DNA of 64,000 nucleotides from Fibrella forsythiae (lineage in GTDB: Bacteria > Bacteroidota > Bacteroidia > Cytophagales > Spirosomataceae), in NCBI RefSeq assembly GCF_017353175.1, contig NZ_JAFMYW010000002.1, positions 682,001 to 746,000 of the forward strand, in the 5' to 3' direction. Below are positions 9,445-19,813 of the stretch, in pieces (position 1 is the first letter of the stretch; every line of letters starts with the position of its first letter). The notes below the pieces were generated by a model, which ran no database searches, was not told the DNA's origin, and saw only the letters and a list, made by a program, of their open reading frames with translations. A program made the translations under genes and the position numbers.

Positions 9445-11109
9445 ATGAAAAGTCAGTACGTCATTGGCGTTGATTTTGGTACCGATTCGGTGCGCGCGTT
9501 ACTGGTCAACACCCAGACAGGAGAAACTGCTGGCACACACGTGCATGAGTATGTCCGCTGGAAGCAGGGGCTATACTGTAATCCCGCCCAATCTCAGTTT
9601 CGGCAGCACCCGCTCGATTACCTCGAAGGGTTGGAGGCCAGCATCAAAGGCGCGTTAGCCAAGGCACCCGCCGAGGTACGTTCGCAAGTGGTTGGTATCT
9701 CGATCGACACCACCGGGTCAACGCCCGTTGCGGTTGATAAAACCGGTTTGCCGCTGGCGTTGCGTCCCGATTTCGAGGGCAACCCAAACGGTATGTTCAT
9801 TCTATGGAAAGACCATACCGCCAACGCTGAAGCCGAGGAAATCAACAACCTGGCCCACCACTGGGATACCGACTATACCAAATACGTTGGCGGCATTTAC
9901 TCGTCGGAATGGTATTGGGCCAAAATGCTCCGCACCCTGCGCGTCGATGAGCAGGTACGTGAACACGCCTTTTCGTGGGTCGAACATTGCGATTGGGTGT
10001 CCGCCGTGCTGACGGGCAATACCGACCCACTCACCCTTCGTCGGTCACGTTGTGCGGCGGGCCACAAAGCGCTCTGGCATAGCGAGTTCGATGGTTTGCC
10101 CTCCGACGAATTCCTGACCAAACTAGATCCCTTACTATCCGGCCTGCGTGATCGGCTGTTTACCGATACCTACACCGCCGACGAGCCGATGGGTAACCTG
10201 TCGGCTGAATGGGCCGACAAGCTGGGCCTATCAACTAACGTGGTCATTGGCGTTGGCGCTTTTGATGCGCACATGGGCGCGGTTGGCGCTGAAATTGAGC
10301 CATACACCTTCGTCCGGATCATGGGTACGTCGACCTGCGATATTCTGATGGCACCGAACGAAGAGATCGGTCATCGGCTTATCCGGGGTATCTGCGGCCA
10401 GGTCGATGGGTCGGTAGCACCGGGAATGCTGGGCATGGAAGCGGGGCAATCGGCCTTCGGTGATCTGTACGCCTGGTTCGCCCGCCTGCTGACCGGCCCG
10501 GTTCGCGAACTGCTGGGTGATGAAGCAGCCGACTCGATGATGAGCAAACTGATTCCGCACCTGTCGGAGCAAGCCGCTCAATTGCCCGTCACGCCAACTG
10601 ACCTCATTGCCCTCGACTGGATCAACGGTCGCCGCACGCCCGATGCGAACCACACGCTGAAAGCGGCTATTTCGGGGCTAAACCTGGGTACCGATGCCGC
10701 GCAGGTGTTCAAGGCGCTGGTAGAGGCTACGGCTTTTGGCTCGCGCAGTATCGTCGACCGGTTTATTCAGGAAGGTGTTCAAATCAAGAACGTGATCGCT
10801 ATTGGCGGTGTGGCCAAAAAATCACCGTTCGTGATGCAAACCCTGGCCGATGTGCTGAACAAACCTATTCAGGTGGCGCAGTCTGATCAGGCCTGTGCCC
10901 TAGGTGCGGCCATGTGCGCGGCGGTAGCGGCAGGCGTGCATCCAACGCTGTCTGATGCGCAAAAAGCAATGGGCTCCGGTTTTGACGCATCTTACGCCCC
11001 GCGCCCTGATAAGGTGGCGATCTACGAAACACTCTACCAGAAATACCTGAAACTAGGGGCTTTTGTAGAGAACGTACCTGGCGCGAAGGCATTGGCTGAA
11101 GTGATTTAG
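9445..11109 (+). CDS. araB: Ribulokinase
   Basis: Phosphorylates L-ribulose to L-ribulose 5-phosphate with ATP in the cytoplasm, the second step of arabinose catabolism. The 554-residue length is typical of AraB in the FGGY kinase family. The N-terminal phosphate-binding loop GVDFGTDSVRALL lies at 8-20, IDTTGSTPV and the ribulokinase-specific AGHKALWHSEFDGLPS follow, GAFDAHMGAVGAEI and MGTSTCDI occur in the middle, and GGVAKKSPFVMQTLADVL is near the C-terminus. The ATG at 9445 begins MKSQYVIGVDFGT, so the start is secure. Next is araA, separated by a 116-bp gap with hairpin copy 3. Two opposed copies of the octamer AGGTACGT lie at the 3' end (11072 and 11117). Confidence 0.97.
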   Translation: MKSQYVIGVDFGTDSVRALLVNTQTGETAGTHVHEYVRWKQGLYCNPAQSQFRQHPLDYLEGLEASIKGALAKAPAEVRSQVVGISIDTTGSTPVAVDKTGLPLALRPDFEGNPNGMFILWKDHTANAEAEEINNLAHHWDTDYTKYVGGIYSSEWYWAKMLRTLRVDEQVREHAFSWVEHCDWVSAVLTGNTDPLTLRRSRCAAGHKALWHSEFDGLPSDEFLTKLDPLLSGLRDRLFTDTYTADEPMGNLSAEWADKLGLSTNVVIGVGAFDAHMGAVGAEIEPYTFVRIMGTSTCDILMAPNEEIGHRLIRGICGQVDGSVAPGMLGMEAGQSAFGDLYAWFARLLTGPVRELLGDEAADSMMSKLIPHLSEQAAQLPVTPTDLIALDWINGRRTPDANHTLKAAISGLNLGTDAAQVFKALVEATAFGSRSIVDRFIQEGVQIKNVIAIGGVAKKSPFVMQTLADVLNKPIQVAQSDQACALGAAMCAAVAAGVHPTLSDAQKAMGSGFDASYAPRPDKVAIYETLYQKYLKLGAFVENVPGAKALAEVI

Positions 11110-11124
11110 TCGGCGTAGGTACGT
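11072..11124. repeat. Opposed pair of AGGTACGT octamers around the araB stop
   Basis: ACGTACCT at 11072-11079 and AGGTACGT at 11117-11124 form an inverted pair on the two sides of the araB stop codon. This is one of about 50 occurrences of the octamer in the window and one of the closest pairs. Confidence 0.7.
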
Positions 11125-11126
11125 TG

Positions 11127-11175
11127 TTTTGTCATCCCGCAATGGCGGACCGCTCCTGTCGTCGGGATGACAAAA
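11127..11175. repeat. Hairpin repeat, copy 3 (short)
   Basis: Outer arms TTTTGTCATCCCG and CGGGATGACAAAAA are kept, while the inner arm is shortened and altered (AATGGCGGACCGCTCCTGTC). It lies between araB and araA and looks like a degraded member of the family seen at 7961 and 9291. Confidence 0.75.
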
Positions 11176-11225
11176 AGCACCAACACAACACACAATATTT
11201 TTCATTCTACAATACTCCTTGATCA

Positions 11226-12716
11226 ATGCTTAATCTGAAGCAGTTCGAAATTTGGTTTGTTACAGGCAGCCAACATTTATACGGGGAAGAAACCCTGCGG
11301 CAGGTAGATGCCCACTCGCAGGTCATCGCCGATTTCCTCGACAAGGCCGCCCCAATGCCGGTGCGGGTCGTGTTTAAACCCGTGGTGAAAACACCCGATG
11401 AGATTTACGCGATTTGTCAGGAAGCCAACGTCGCGCCCAACTGTGTAGGCATCGTTACCTGGATGCACACCTTCTCACCCGCCAAAATGTGGATCCGGGG
11501 GCTGAACATCCTGAAAAAGCCGCTGCTGCATCTGCACACGCAATTCAACCGCGACATTCCCTGGGGCGAGATCGACATGGACTTCATGAACCTCAACCAG
11601 TCGGCACACGGCGACCGGGAGTTTGGCTTCATCATGTCGCGGATGCGGTTGAACCGTAAAATCGTGGTGGGTTTCTGGCAGGAGGAAGCCGTAGTCCAGA
11701 AAATTGGATCATGGGCGCGGGTGGCTGTAGGTGCGCACGAACTGAAGACACTGAAAGTCGTTCGCTTTGGCGACAATATGCGGCAGGTGGCCGTAACAGA
11801 TGGCGACAAAGTAGCTGCCGAAATGACCTTCGGTATGTCGGTCAACACGCACGGTATTGGCGATCTGGTGGCGGTGATCAATCAGGTGACCGACGCGGAG
11901 GTTGACAAGCTGGTGACAGAGTACGCCGACAGCTATACGCTGATGAACTCGCTGCTGAAAGGCGGTGCTCAACATGAATCTCTGCGCGATGCTGCCAAGA
12001 TTGAAATTGGTATGCGGGCATTTTTGCAGGACGGTGGCTACGGCGCCTACACCGATACGTTCGAGGATCTGCACGGTATGAAACAACTGCCCGGCATTCC
12101 GTCGCAACGCCTGATGGCCGAGGGCTACGGTTTCGGTGGCGAAGGCGACTGGAAAACGTCGGCGATGGTGCGCGTGATGAAAGTGATGGCGGCCGGTTTA
12201 CCGGGCGGTAACTCGTTCATGGAAGACTACACCTACCATTTCGATCCGTCGAATCCACTGGTGTTGGGGTCACATATGCTCGAAATCTGCCCCAGTATTG
12301 CGGTGGGTAAGCCTACCTGCGAGATTCACCCGCTGGGCATCGGTGGCAAAGCTGACCCCGTCAGGCTGGTGTTCAACGCGCCCGCTGGCCCGGCCATCAA
12401 CGTGTCGCTGATCGATATGGGCAACCGGTTCCGGCTGCTGGTCAACGAAGTGGATGCCGTTGAGGTGGCCGAAGCCCTGCCTAAGCTGCCCGTTGCCCGT
12501 GCGCTTTGGAAACCGAAACCCGACATGGCTACGGGTTGCGCTGCCTGGATTCTGGCCGGTGGAGCCCACCATACGGTATTCAGCCAAAACCTGACCACCG
12601 ACCAGATCGAAGATTTCGCCGACATCTTCGGCGTTGAACTCGTCGTGATCGATGGCAGTACAAATCTGCGCCAACTCAAAAACGAGCTCCGCTGGAGCGA
12701 AGGATACTATAAATGA
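11226..12716 (+). CDS. araA: L-arabinose isomerase
   Basis: Converts L-arabinose to L-ribulose, the first cytoplasmic step of the pathway, using a divalent metal (usually manganese). The 496-residue protein keeps the metal ligands of the family at nearly the Escherichia coli numbering: Glu306 in GFGGEGDWK, Glu333 in FMEDYTYHF, His350 in GSHMLE and His449 in AGGAHHT. The N-terminal [18 protein letters not shown] block is diagnostic and fixes the ATG at 11226. It follows araB and precedes a second GH51 gene instead of araD, so the three ara genes are interrupted. Hairpin repeats flank it on both sides. Confidence 0.98.
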   Translation: MLNLKQFEIWFVTGSQHLYGEETLRQVDAHSQVIADFLDKAAPMPVRVVFKPVVKTPDEIYAICQEANVAPNCVGIVTWMHTFSPAKMWIRGLNILKKPLLHLHTQFNRDIPWGEIDMDFMNLNQSAHGDREFGFIMSRMRLNRKIVVGFWQEEAVVQKIGSWARVAVGAHELKTLKVVRFGDNMRQVAVTDGDKVAAEMTFGMSVNTHGIGDLVAVINQVTDAEVDKLVTEYADSYTLMNSLLKGGAQHESLRDAAKIEIGMRAFLQDGGYGAYTDTFEDLHGMKQLPGIPSQRLMAEGYGFGGEGDWKTSAMVRVMKVMAAGLPGGNSFMEDYTYHFDPSNPLVLGSHMLEICPSIAVGKPTCEIHPLGIGGKADPVRLVFNAPAGPAINVSLIDMGNRFRLLVNEVDAVEVAEALPKLPVARALWKPKPDMATGCAAWILAGGAHHTVFSQNLTTDQIEDFADIFGVELVVIDGSTNLRQLKNELRWSEGYYK

Positions 12717-12722
12717 TTTAGA

Positions 12723-12760
12723 GTTTTTTGTCATCCCGACGACAGGAGGGATGACAAAAA
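12723..12760. repeat. Hairpin repeat, copy 4 (minimal)
   Basis: A compact version in which TTTTTTGTCATCCCGAC is followed almost directly by GACAGGAGGGATGACAAAAA, keeping the outer stem TTTTTGTCATCCC/GGGATGACAAAAA and losing the central loop. It is 7 bp after the araA stop. Confidence 0.78.
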
Positions 12761-12797
12761 TACCCTCTCAGGCACGTACCTACATCCCAAACTTCTC

Positions 12798-14339
<1,542 letters not shown>

Positions 14340-14459
14340 AAAGAGGGAGGAACGGGAGAAAGGAGGAACGGAGAAAAGGGTTGCTTTCGCACGGTAAGCT
14401 ACACGTGAAAGTGATTTCTTCCTCCCTTTCCTCCGTTCTCCCTTTCCTCCTTTCCTCCT
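14340..14459. repeat. Purine/pyrimidine inverted repeat between GH51 and araD
   Basis: A purine-rich strand (GAGGGAGGAACGGGAGAAAGG, AGGAACGGAGAAAAGGG) at 14342-14381 is mirrored by a pyrimidine-rich strand (CTTCCTCCCTTTCCTCCG, TTCTCCCTTTCC) at 14419-14459. The stem is imperfect and the loop is about 35 bases. It directly abuts the araD ATG, so folding in the transcript could affect araD translation. Confidence 0.6.
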
Positions 14460-14460
14460 T

Positions 14461-15159
14461 ATGTATAAATCCCTGCAAGAAGAATGTTACGAGGCCAACA
14501 TGCAGCTCCCGAAGCTGGGGTTGGTACTCTTTACGTTTGGTAACGTCAGCGCGGTCGATCGTGACCGGGCGGTGTTTGCCATCAAACCCAGCGGCGTCGA
14601 TTACGCCAAACTGACCCCCGCCGACATCGTGATCTGTGATTATGACGCAAAGGTGGTGGCAGGTACGTTCCGGCCTTCGTCGGATACGAAAACGCACGCG
14701 CTGCTCTACAAAACCTGGGATGATATAGGCGGCATTGTGCATACGCACAGCACCCACGCTGTAGCCTGGGCACAAGCTGGTATGGACATCCCGATCTTCG
14801 GAACTACCCACGCCGACCATACCCACCGCGATATTCCCTGCGCCCCCGCCCTCACCGACGAGATGATCGAAGGCGATTACGAGCACGAAACGGGCAATCA
14901 GATTTTTGGTATTTTCGCCGAAAAAGGCCTGAACCACAAGGAGATGGAGATGGTGCTGCTGCAGAACCACGGCCCATTTACGTGGGGAAAAACCGCTGAA
15001 AAAGCTGTGTATAACGCGGCGGTCCTCGAAGAGCTGGCTCGCATGGCGTACCTCACGCTCCAGATCAACCCCAACACGCCGCGCCTGAAAGACACCCTCC
15101 GCATGAAGCACTACGAGCGCAAGCACGGCGCGAATGCCTATTACGGTCAGGGTTGTTAG
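14461..15159 (+). CDS. araD: L-ribulose-5-phosphate 4-epimerase
   Basis: Zinc-dependent class II aldolase-fold enzyme that converts L-ribulose 5-phosphate to D-xylulose 5-phosphate, the last step into the pentose phosphate pathway. The 232-residue length fits the family. The metal and catalytic residues are in place: Asp75 in RPSSDTKTH, His94 and His96 in VHTHSTHA, and His170 in LLQNHGPFTWG. THADHTHRDIPC is also typical. The gene closes the arabinose locus, and an inverted repeat lies about 28 bp after its stop. No arabinose permease or AraR-type regulator is seen up to this point. Confidence 0.97.
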   Translation: MYKSLQEECYEANMQLPKLGLVLFTFGNVSAVDRDRAVFAIKPSGVDYAKLTPADIVICDYDAKVVAGTFRPSSDTKTHALLYKTWDDIGGIVHTHSTHAVAWAQAGMDIPIFGTTHADHTHRDIPCAPALTDEMIEGDYEHETGNQIFGIFAEKGLNHKEMEMVLLQNHGPFTWGKTAEKAVYNAAVLEELARMAYLTLQINPNTPRLKDTLRMKHYERKHGANAYYGQGC

Positions 15160-15186
15160 GTTGGTTGACTGGGAAATTGGTTGATT

Positions 15187-15249
15187 TTGGCTCTTGTTTC
15201 GCACGTGAGCCTGTCGAAAGGCCTGCCTCTCGCGCGAAACAAGTGCCAA
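15187..15249. terminator. Inverted repeat after araD, possible terminator
   Basis: Arms of 16 bp (15187-15202 and 15234-15249) pair with one mismatch. The loop holds a smaller dyad, GCCTGTCGAAAGGC. There is no T-run, so rho-independent termination is doubtful. It lies between two convergent genes and ends the arabinose locus. Confidence 0.45.
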
Positions 15250-15264
15250 ATTATTCATTCCGCA

Positions 15265-15621
15265 CTATAGCTCGATTCGCTCAATATCCATCCGGCGAAT
15301 CAAGCCGTTTTCGATTTGGTAGATGTGATAGACAGTCTCATCAATAAGCGTTGTGCCGTTTAAGTCCTTAATGAACTGATGAACTTCTGTGCGCACACGG
15401 CCGTCGCTATCGATTGTAAAGGATAGCGGCTCAACACGGGGGTTGATGAGACCCCACTGCCTGGTCCAGTAGTCCCGTATTTCCTGATGACCGTGCACAA
15501 AGCCACCTTCCATGCCATTTGGCCAGTCAACATTAGGGTGCATCAAGGCTAAGGCACCGTCGATAGTGCGTTGATTGAAATTCAGGTAAGACTCGTTCAG
15601 GAGTTGTTCGTGTGCATTCAT
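15265..15621 (-). CDS. SnoaL-like / NTF2-fold small protein
   Basis: A protein of about 118 residues with the pattern of SnoaL-like NTF2-fold proteins: LLNESYLNFNQRTIDGALALMHPNVDWPNG at the start, HGHQEIRDYWTRQW in the middle and a beta-rich end. The ATG at 15621 (MNAHEQLLNE) is preferred over an in-frame TTG at 15660. The fold is used by small enzymes and binding proteins, so the substrate is unknown. It is convergent with araD and divergent from the beta-barrel gene at 15785. It appears to be a single-gene unit. Confidence 0.75.
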   Translation of the reverse strand: MNAHEQLLNESYLNFNQRTIDGALALMHPNVDWPNGMEGGFVHGHQEIRDYWTRQWGLINPRVEPLSFTIDSDGRVRTEVHQFIKDLNGTTLIDETVYHIYQIENGLIRRMDIERIEL

Positions 15622-15784
15622 TTGATTGACTTCGCTGGGAACGGTTATAGTGAAGCCCAAAAATCCAGTGAATCAGACACATTGCTTGTCAGCTTAAATT
15701 GAGATTTTATCAGTTTAGGTTATTTCTGGCGTTGCAACGGAATCGCTTGTTTAGTGGTCTACTTCAAAAGCAACTAAATGACCA

Positions 15785-16528
15785 ATGAAGAACAGCTACA
15801 CGCTTCTTCTTTTGTTGATTACTGCCTCTACGTTGGTAGCCCAAACACCAATACGTACCCAGGTATACGTGCGGGCGGGGATAGGCGCTAGCCAGATGAG
15901 TTCAACTGGACAGGGCGTAGTTACGTTGAGCCAGCAATTTCAATATGAAACAGACTTGCTGCTAACGGGAACCGGCAATGCCTTAATAACACCTAATGTG
16001 GGTGCGGGGTTGTCAATTGATGTGAGCAAGCATTTTACCATTGGTGCTGAATTAAACGTGGAGCAAAAAGGCGCACGGGCTACTACAGATAGGCTTGTTA
16101 CCTATTGCACTAGTGGTAATTGTGGAATTATTTATCACCCTCCAACGTCGATTTCTGCCATTGGTCAGGCTACCGCACGCTTAACGTACCTTACCTTGCC
16201 CATATTGGTCAGTTACCGCTTAGGTAAGATCTCATTATTGGGCGGGCCGTATCTGAGACTGAAACTGGTCGAGCACCAGAAGGGTAATTACCAGCTTTTA
16301 ATTAACAATGCGTACACTTCCATCACTTATTTTGACCTACAGTCCAGCCAGTTCAACACGTTTGACTTTGGGCTTACTACGGGACTTGCCTATGAGCTGA
16401 CTCATCGTATTGGGGTTGACCTCCGCTATAGCCAAAGTCTGGTGCGATCTGCCTCCAGCAATAATGTGCTTCTGTCATCGCTTAATCGAACGGCACAATT
16501 GAGCATGCGCTATGCTATAAAAAGATGA
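15785..16528 (+). CDS. PorT-like outer membrane beta-barrel protein
   Basis: A 247-residue protein with a signal peptide ending near residue 19 (LITASTLVAQ). Repeated amphipathic beta strands follow, such as VYVRAGIGASQMSS, HFTIGAELNVEQKGA, LTYLTLPILVSYRLG and a closing LSMRYAIKR. This matches the outer-membrane beta-barrel family (PorT or OMP_b-brl) common in Bacteroidota. The function is unknown. It looks like a single-gene unit, with no related gene nearby. The DNA is somewhat richer in AT than the arabinose locus. Confidence 0.75.
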   Translation: MKNSYTLLLLLITASTLVAQTPIRTQVYVRAGIGASQMSSTGQGVVTLSQQFQYETDLLLTGTGNALITPNVGAGLSIDVSKHFTIGAELNVEQKGARATTDRLVTYCTSGNCGIIYHPPTSISAIGQATARLTYLTLPILVSYRLGKISLLGGPYLRLKLVEHQKGNYQLLINNAYTSITYFDLQSSQFNTFDFGLTTGLAYELTHRIGVDLRYSQSLVRSASSNNVLLSSLNRTAQLSMRYAIKR

Positions 16529-16574
16529 CAGGGAGCGTTTTTAGGTCTTACAAGGTGCCGCATTTTTGAAAAAT

Positions 16575-17522
16575 TTATAGGCCTGGCTCTCTCAGCGCCG
16601 CTACTGTTTCTTTCACCGCCGCAACGTTGGTGGTGGGTAGGTAGTTAAAGGCCGTGTTGAATTTAGCAGCGTCGAAGAAGTAGTCACGGTCGTACTGGTA
16701 ACGCATTTCGTACATCTCCTTCAAAACATGAATGAACAGCCCCAGCGTCCAGAGGCCCCAGCCCGGTAATACCTGAACGCCTGCCGGTGCGTTCGATCTG
16801 GGCATTTCCTGCGCAAATAGACCAGCCCATTCAGCACCGGTTGGCGCCTGAGGATCAACAGGTAGGTTCCAGATCTGGTTGTATGCCGTTGGGGTGTTAC
16901 CAAGCATGGCAGTACCAAGGCCCAGGTCGGGCGTGTAGCCGGTTGAATGAATACGGCTGGCATCGCAGAACCACTGCGCTTTTTTGCCTTTCACCAGATT
17001 ATCATAGATCAGGTTCATGGTGATACTGGTCTGGCGGCTGGTGGGGCCGAAAAAATCAGGCGCACGGGCAATGATGGCGTCGAGCTTTCCCTTTTCCACG
17101 GCTTCCAGCACATTCCGGTCGACAGCAGCCCGAACGTCTCCTTTTTTACTGCAAGGGCTTATCGGCGACGACTCCGTAATGTGCGTGACATTATCGCCCC
17201 CGATAGCGTAGATATTATCGAAGAACACCAGTTTGCACTGATGCTGGCTACAGGCGTCGACTACGTTTTTGATCAATACCGGCCATTTTTCCTGCCAGAG
17301 TTTTGTCTTGTATTCATAACCAACCGTCAGATAGGCTACTTCGCTACCTGCTACTGCTTTCAGTACCTGCGCCGGATCGTCCAGGTTGGCCGGAAAGAGG
17401 CTGTCGGTAGCATTGACTTTTTTTGGGGTACGGCTCACGAGCCGAACGGTATCGGTATATTTGGTAAGGGCTTTGGCTACTTCGATGCCAATGGCCCCGC
17501 CAGCACCAAGGATGGTTTGCAT
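16575..17522 (-). CDS. NAD-dependent epimerase/dehydratase family protein
   Basis: Rossmann-fold protein of about 315 residues. The ATG at 17522 starts MQTILGAGGAIG, the nucleotide-binding glycine motif at the very N-terminus, and is therefore preferred over a TTG 26 codons upstream. Further features are LVSRTPKK after strand 2, a VAYLTVGY segment and an FFDNIYAIGG stretch, where a tyrosine could serve in the extended short-chain dehydrogenase active site. The C-terminal part (MYEMRYQYDRDYFFDAAKFNTAF) is typical of NAD-dependent epimerase-like proteins of this phylum. Its substrate is unknown. The convergent gene upstream on the + strand is a beta-barrel protein with no obvious connection. 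Confidence 0.8.
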   Translation of the reverse strand: MQTILGAGGAIGIEVAKALTKYTDTVRLVSRTPKKVNATDSLFPANLDDPAQVLKAVAGSEVAYLTVGYEYKTKLWQEKWPVLIKNVVDACSQHQCKLVFFDNIYAIGGDNVTHITESSPISPCSKKGDVRAAVDRNVLEAVEKGKLDAIIARAPDFFGPTSRQTSITMNLIYDNLVKGKKAQWFCDASRIHSTGYTPDLGLGTAMLGNTPTAYNQIWNLPVDPQAPTGAEWAGLFAQEMPRSNAPAGVQVLPGWGLWTLGLFIHVLKEMYEMRYQYDRDYFFDAAKFNTAFNYLPTTNVAAVKETVAALREPGL

Positions 17523-17639
17523 GTTATTGCGGGTTTTCAGGAACGTACCTGATTGAGTACCAGACACGTATTCGTGACGCAAGCTATGTAAATCCGCCAA
17601 GTGCTGAGAACGTATTCAGTACCATTTCGTTTTTTGCTT

Positions 17640-17927
17640 ATGAACCTCGATCAATTTACCGCCTCACTGCAGGATAAAACACCCCCTGCCGATCTGAACC
17701 CAATTTTGACTGCGCTCTGGCATGACGCGCGGGGCGAATGGGCAGCGGCCCACAACATTGCCCAACTGAAAGAAGGGACGCCTTCGTACGATCATCTTCA
17801 TGCCTACCTTCATCGGAAAGAAGGCGATTCATTTAATGCCAGCTATTGGTATCGCCGGGCTGGCAAACCCACCTTCAAAGGTTCGTTGAAAGACGAATGG
17901 CAGGAATTGGTAGGTACCTATCTGTAA
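17640..17927 (+). CDS. Small conserved hypothetical protein
   Basis: A 95-residue protein, MNLDQFTASLQ to DEWQELVGTYL, with no signal peptide or membrane segment. It has helix-forming repeats (LNPILTALWHDARGEWAAAHNIAQL) and a central HLHAYLHRKEGD segment. The ATG at 17640 is used in place of an upstream TTG at 17601. It is transcribed divergently from the epimerase-like gene with a gap of about 117 bp. I recognise the pattern as a conserved hypothetical found in Bacteroidota and Proteobacteria but know no function. A perfect 12-bp inverted repeat follows its stop. Confidence 0.7.
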   Translation: MNLDQFTASLQDKTPPADLNPILTALWHDARGEWAAAHNIAQLKEGTPSYDHLHAYLHRKEGDSFNASYWYRRAGKPTFKGSLKDEWQELVGTYL

Positions 17928-17932
17928 GGATT

Positions 17933-17958
17933 AGCGCCGAAGCTCCAGCTTCGGCGCT
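17933..17958 (+). terminator. Perfect hairpin after the small conserved gene
   Basis: AGCGCCGAAGCT (17933-17944) and AGCTTCGGCGCT (17947-17958) are perfect 12-bp arms with a two-base loop, 6 bp after the stop codon. There is no clear T-run downstream, so strong termination is uncertain. Confidence 0.5.
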
Positions 17959-17976
17959 ACAGGTAATATCCAGCCA

Positions 17977-18008
17977 GAAAAAAAGGCCGCTCCCAGAAGG
18001 GAACGGCC
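17977..18008 (-). terminator. Rho-independent terminator of ald
   Basis: On the minus strand GGCCGTTCCC-TTCT-GGGAGCGGCC is followed by seven T residues (17977-17984 as A on the + strand). One mismatch is present in the 10-bp stem. It lies 29 bp after the ald stop. Confidence 0.85.
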
Positions 18009-18036
18009 CGCGTTCGTCGATGAATTAGTAATATCG

Positions 18037-19167
18037 TTAGTTCAGAACTTCTTCTGTCAATAAGTCTTCTACATTGACCAGTGGCAGACCCCAGGCATCG
18101 GCAACGCCTTTATAGACCACTTTGCCTTCAACCACGTTGAGGCCCACTTTCAGCTCGGCGTTATCGCGGCAAGCTTTCAGCCAGCCTTTGTTTGCCAGCT
18201 GAAGTGCATACGGTAGGGTAGCATTCGTCAGGGCCAGCGTACTCGTGTACGGAACGGCGCCGGGCATGTTGGCAACGCAATAATGCACCACGTCGTCGAT
18301 GATAAACGTCGGGTTTTCGTGCGTAGTAGGGCGGCACGTTTCGATGCAACCACCCTGATCAACAGCTACATCGACCAGCACCGTACCGGGACGCATCAGT
18401 TTCAGCATGTCGCGGGTGATCAGGTGCGGAGCTTTCGCGCCTGGAATCAGCACGGCACCAACGATGAGGTCAGCCGTTTTGATTTCTTCCCGGATGCTGT
18501 ATTCGTTCGACATCATCGTGTCGACGTTGGCAGGCATTACGTCGGCCAGGTACCGTAAACGAGGCAGGCTAACGTCCATCAGCGTGACGTGGGCACCCAG
18601 GCCAGCTGCCATGCGCGCCGCCTGTGTACCTACGATGCCACCACCCAAAACAAGTACTTTCGCTGGTTTCACACCTGGTACGCCGCCCAGCAGAATACCG
18701 CGACCCTGCTGTGGTTTCTCAAGATATTTAGCCCCTTCCTGAATGGCCATCCGACCAGCTACTTCCGACATGGGAACCAGCAAAGGCAGGCTACGATCTG
18801 TTTTTTCAACGGTTTCGTAGGCCAGGCAAATTGCTCCTTTCTCAATCATCGCATGCGTCAGTTCTTCCGACGAAGCGAAGTGGAAATAAGTAAACAGCAG
18901 TTGGTTTTCCTTGATCAGCGGATACTCCTGCGCAATGGGTTCTTTCACCTTGATGATCATCTCGGCAATGCCGTATACCTCATCAATGGTAGGCAACATG
19001 GTAGCGCCGGCCCCGATGTACTCCTCATCGTTGAAGCCGCTGCCCACCCCGGCATTGACCTGTACATAGATCGTATGACCATGCTTACGCAGTTCGGCCA
19101 CACCCGCTGGCGTCAATGCCACACGGTTCTCATTGTTTTTGATCTCTTTAGGGACGCCGATTACCAT
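18037..19167 (-). CDS. ald: Alanine dehydrogenase
   Basis: Catalyses reversible oxidative deamination of L-alanine to pyruvate and ammonium with NAD. The 376-residue protein starts with [23 protein letters not shown], the typical N-terminus, and has the substrate-domain segment [16 protein letters not shown]. The NAD-binding motif [22 protein letters not shown] lies near 170-190, and the family signature [22 protein letters not shown] near 270. The domain composition and length are standard. It is transcribed away from an Lrp/AsnC regulator with a 187-bp intergenic region, a pairing known elsewhere for alanine-responsive control, so regulation by that neighbour is a good inference. A clean terminator follows. 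Confidence 0.95.
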   Translation of the reverse strand: MVIGVPKEIKNNENRVALTPAGVAELRKHGHTIYVQVNAGVGSGFNDEEYIGAGATMLPTIDEVYGIAEMIIKVKEPIAQEYPLIKENQLLFTYFHFASSEELTHAMIEKGAICLAYETVEKTDRSLPLLVPMSEVAGRMAIQEGAKYLEKPQQGRGILLGGVPGVKPAKVLVLGGGIVGTQAARMAAGLGAHVTLMDVSLPRLRYLADVMPANVDTMMSNEYSIREEIKTADLIVGAVLIPGAKAPHLITRDMLKLMRPGTVLVDVAVDQGGCIETCRPTTHENPTFIIDDVVHYCVANMPGAVPYTSTLALTNATLPYALQLANKGWLKACRDNAELKVGLNVVEGKVVYKGVADAWGLPLVNVEDLLTEEVLN

Positions 19168-19206
19168 GCGATTTCTGGAGTTGAGAATGCGTTGTGTTTA
19201 TACTTA

Positions 19207-19254
19207 CAAAACTAAAAAATCAACTACTGTTTTCTATGGTGTGCTATATATTTG
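19207..19254. promoter_or_regulatory. Candidate -7 boxes for the divergent ald and lrp-like promoters
   Basis: TATATTTG at 19247-19254 (+ strand) and TAGTTTTG at 19214-19207 (minus strand) are perfect matches to the Bacteroidota TAnnTTTG element, pointing towards the Lrp-like gene and ald respectively. No good TTTG (-33) element is seen at the proper distance for either, so both are tentative. Confidence 0.35.
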
Positions 19255-19354
19255 GGAAATTTCGGTTGATTAGTGCAGTTTTATAGAATATAATTCTTTT
19301 TGCTGACGGTTTTAACATGTTTATCCATTCATTTTTCCGCTAGGCTGCTGTACT

Positions 19355-19813
19355 ATGGAACTGGACAAAATTGATAGGGCAATACTGACCCTTTTGCAAA
19401 CCAACGCTCACCTGACCATCCAGGAAATAGGGCAACAAATCAGTTTATCAAAGACGCCCGTTCATGAGCGGATCAAGCGCCTGGAGCGGGAAGGCGTTAT
19501 TGCGCGATACGTTACGGTACTTGACAAAAGGAAGATTGGCAATCCGCTGGCGGTTTTCTGCCAGATCACGCTCGATAAACAGACCGCTGATAATTTTGCT
19601 GGTTTTGACCGCGCCGTGCTCGACCTGCCCGAAGTGCTGAGTTGTCATCTGGTGTCAGGTACGTTCGATTACCTGATCCACGTTATCGTGCCGGATATGG
19701 ACGCCTACAACCAGTTTTATCGCGAACGACTATCGGTGATTTCCGGGATCGTGCACATCAGCAGCTTTTTTGTGATGGCGGAGGTGAAAAATACAACGGC
19801 GGTTCCTATCTGA
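19355..19813 (+). CDS. Lrp/AsnC family transcriptional regulator
   Basis: A 152-residue DNA-binding regulator. The N-terminal helix-turn-helix (DKIDRAILTLLQTNAHLTIQ to RIKRLEREGVIARY, about 3-50) is the standard Lrp form. It is followed by the RAM ligand-binding domain with VLSCHLVSGTFDYLIHVIVPDMDAYNQFY. Such proteins form dimers to octamers and sense amino acids. The gene is divergent from alanine dehydrogenase across 187 bp, so it is likely to control ald in response to alanine, as AldR-type regulators do in other bacteria. That assignment is inference from position. Confidence 0.92.
   Translation: MELDKIDRAILTLLQTNAHLTIQEIGQQISLSKTPVHERIKRLEREGVIARYVTVLDKRKIGNPLAVFCQITLDKQTADNFAGFDRAVLDLPEVLSCHLVSGTFDYLIHVIVPDMDAYNQFYRERLSVISGIVHISSFFVMAEVKNTTAVPI

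Noticed and set aside
7961-12760. Arabinose-locus hairpins as a CRISPR array or insertion sequences
   Set aside because: The copies are 1.3-2 kb apart with genes between, have no regular spacers, and encode no transposase.
16947-17552. A 201-residue plus-strand frame over the epimerase-like gene
   Set aside because: The minus-strand product has the Rossmann motif and normal composition; this one is a shadow.
17641-18028. A 60-residue frame at 17846-18028 running past the small conserved gene
   Set aside because: It overlaps the conserved protein in another frame and runs through two hairpins; no coding character.
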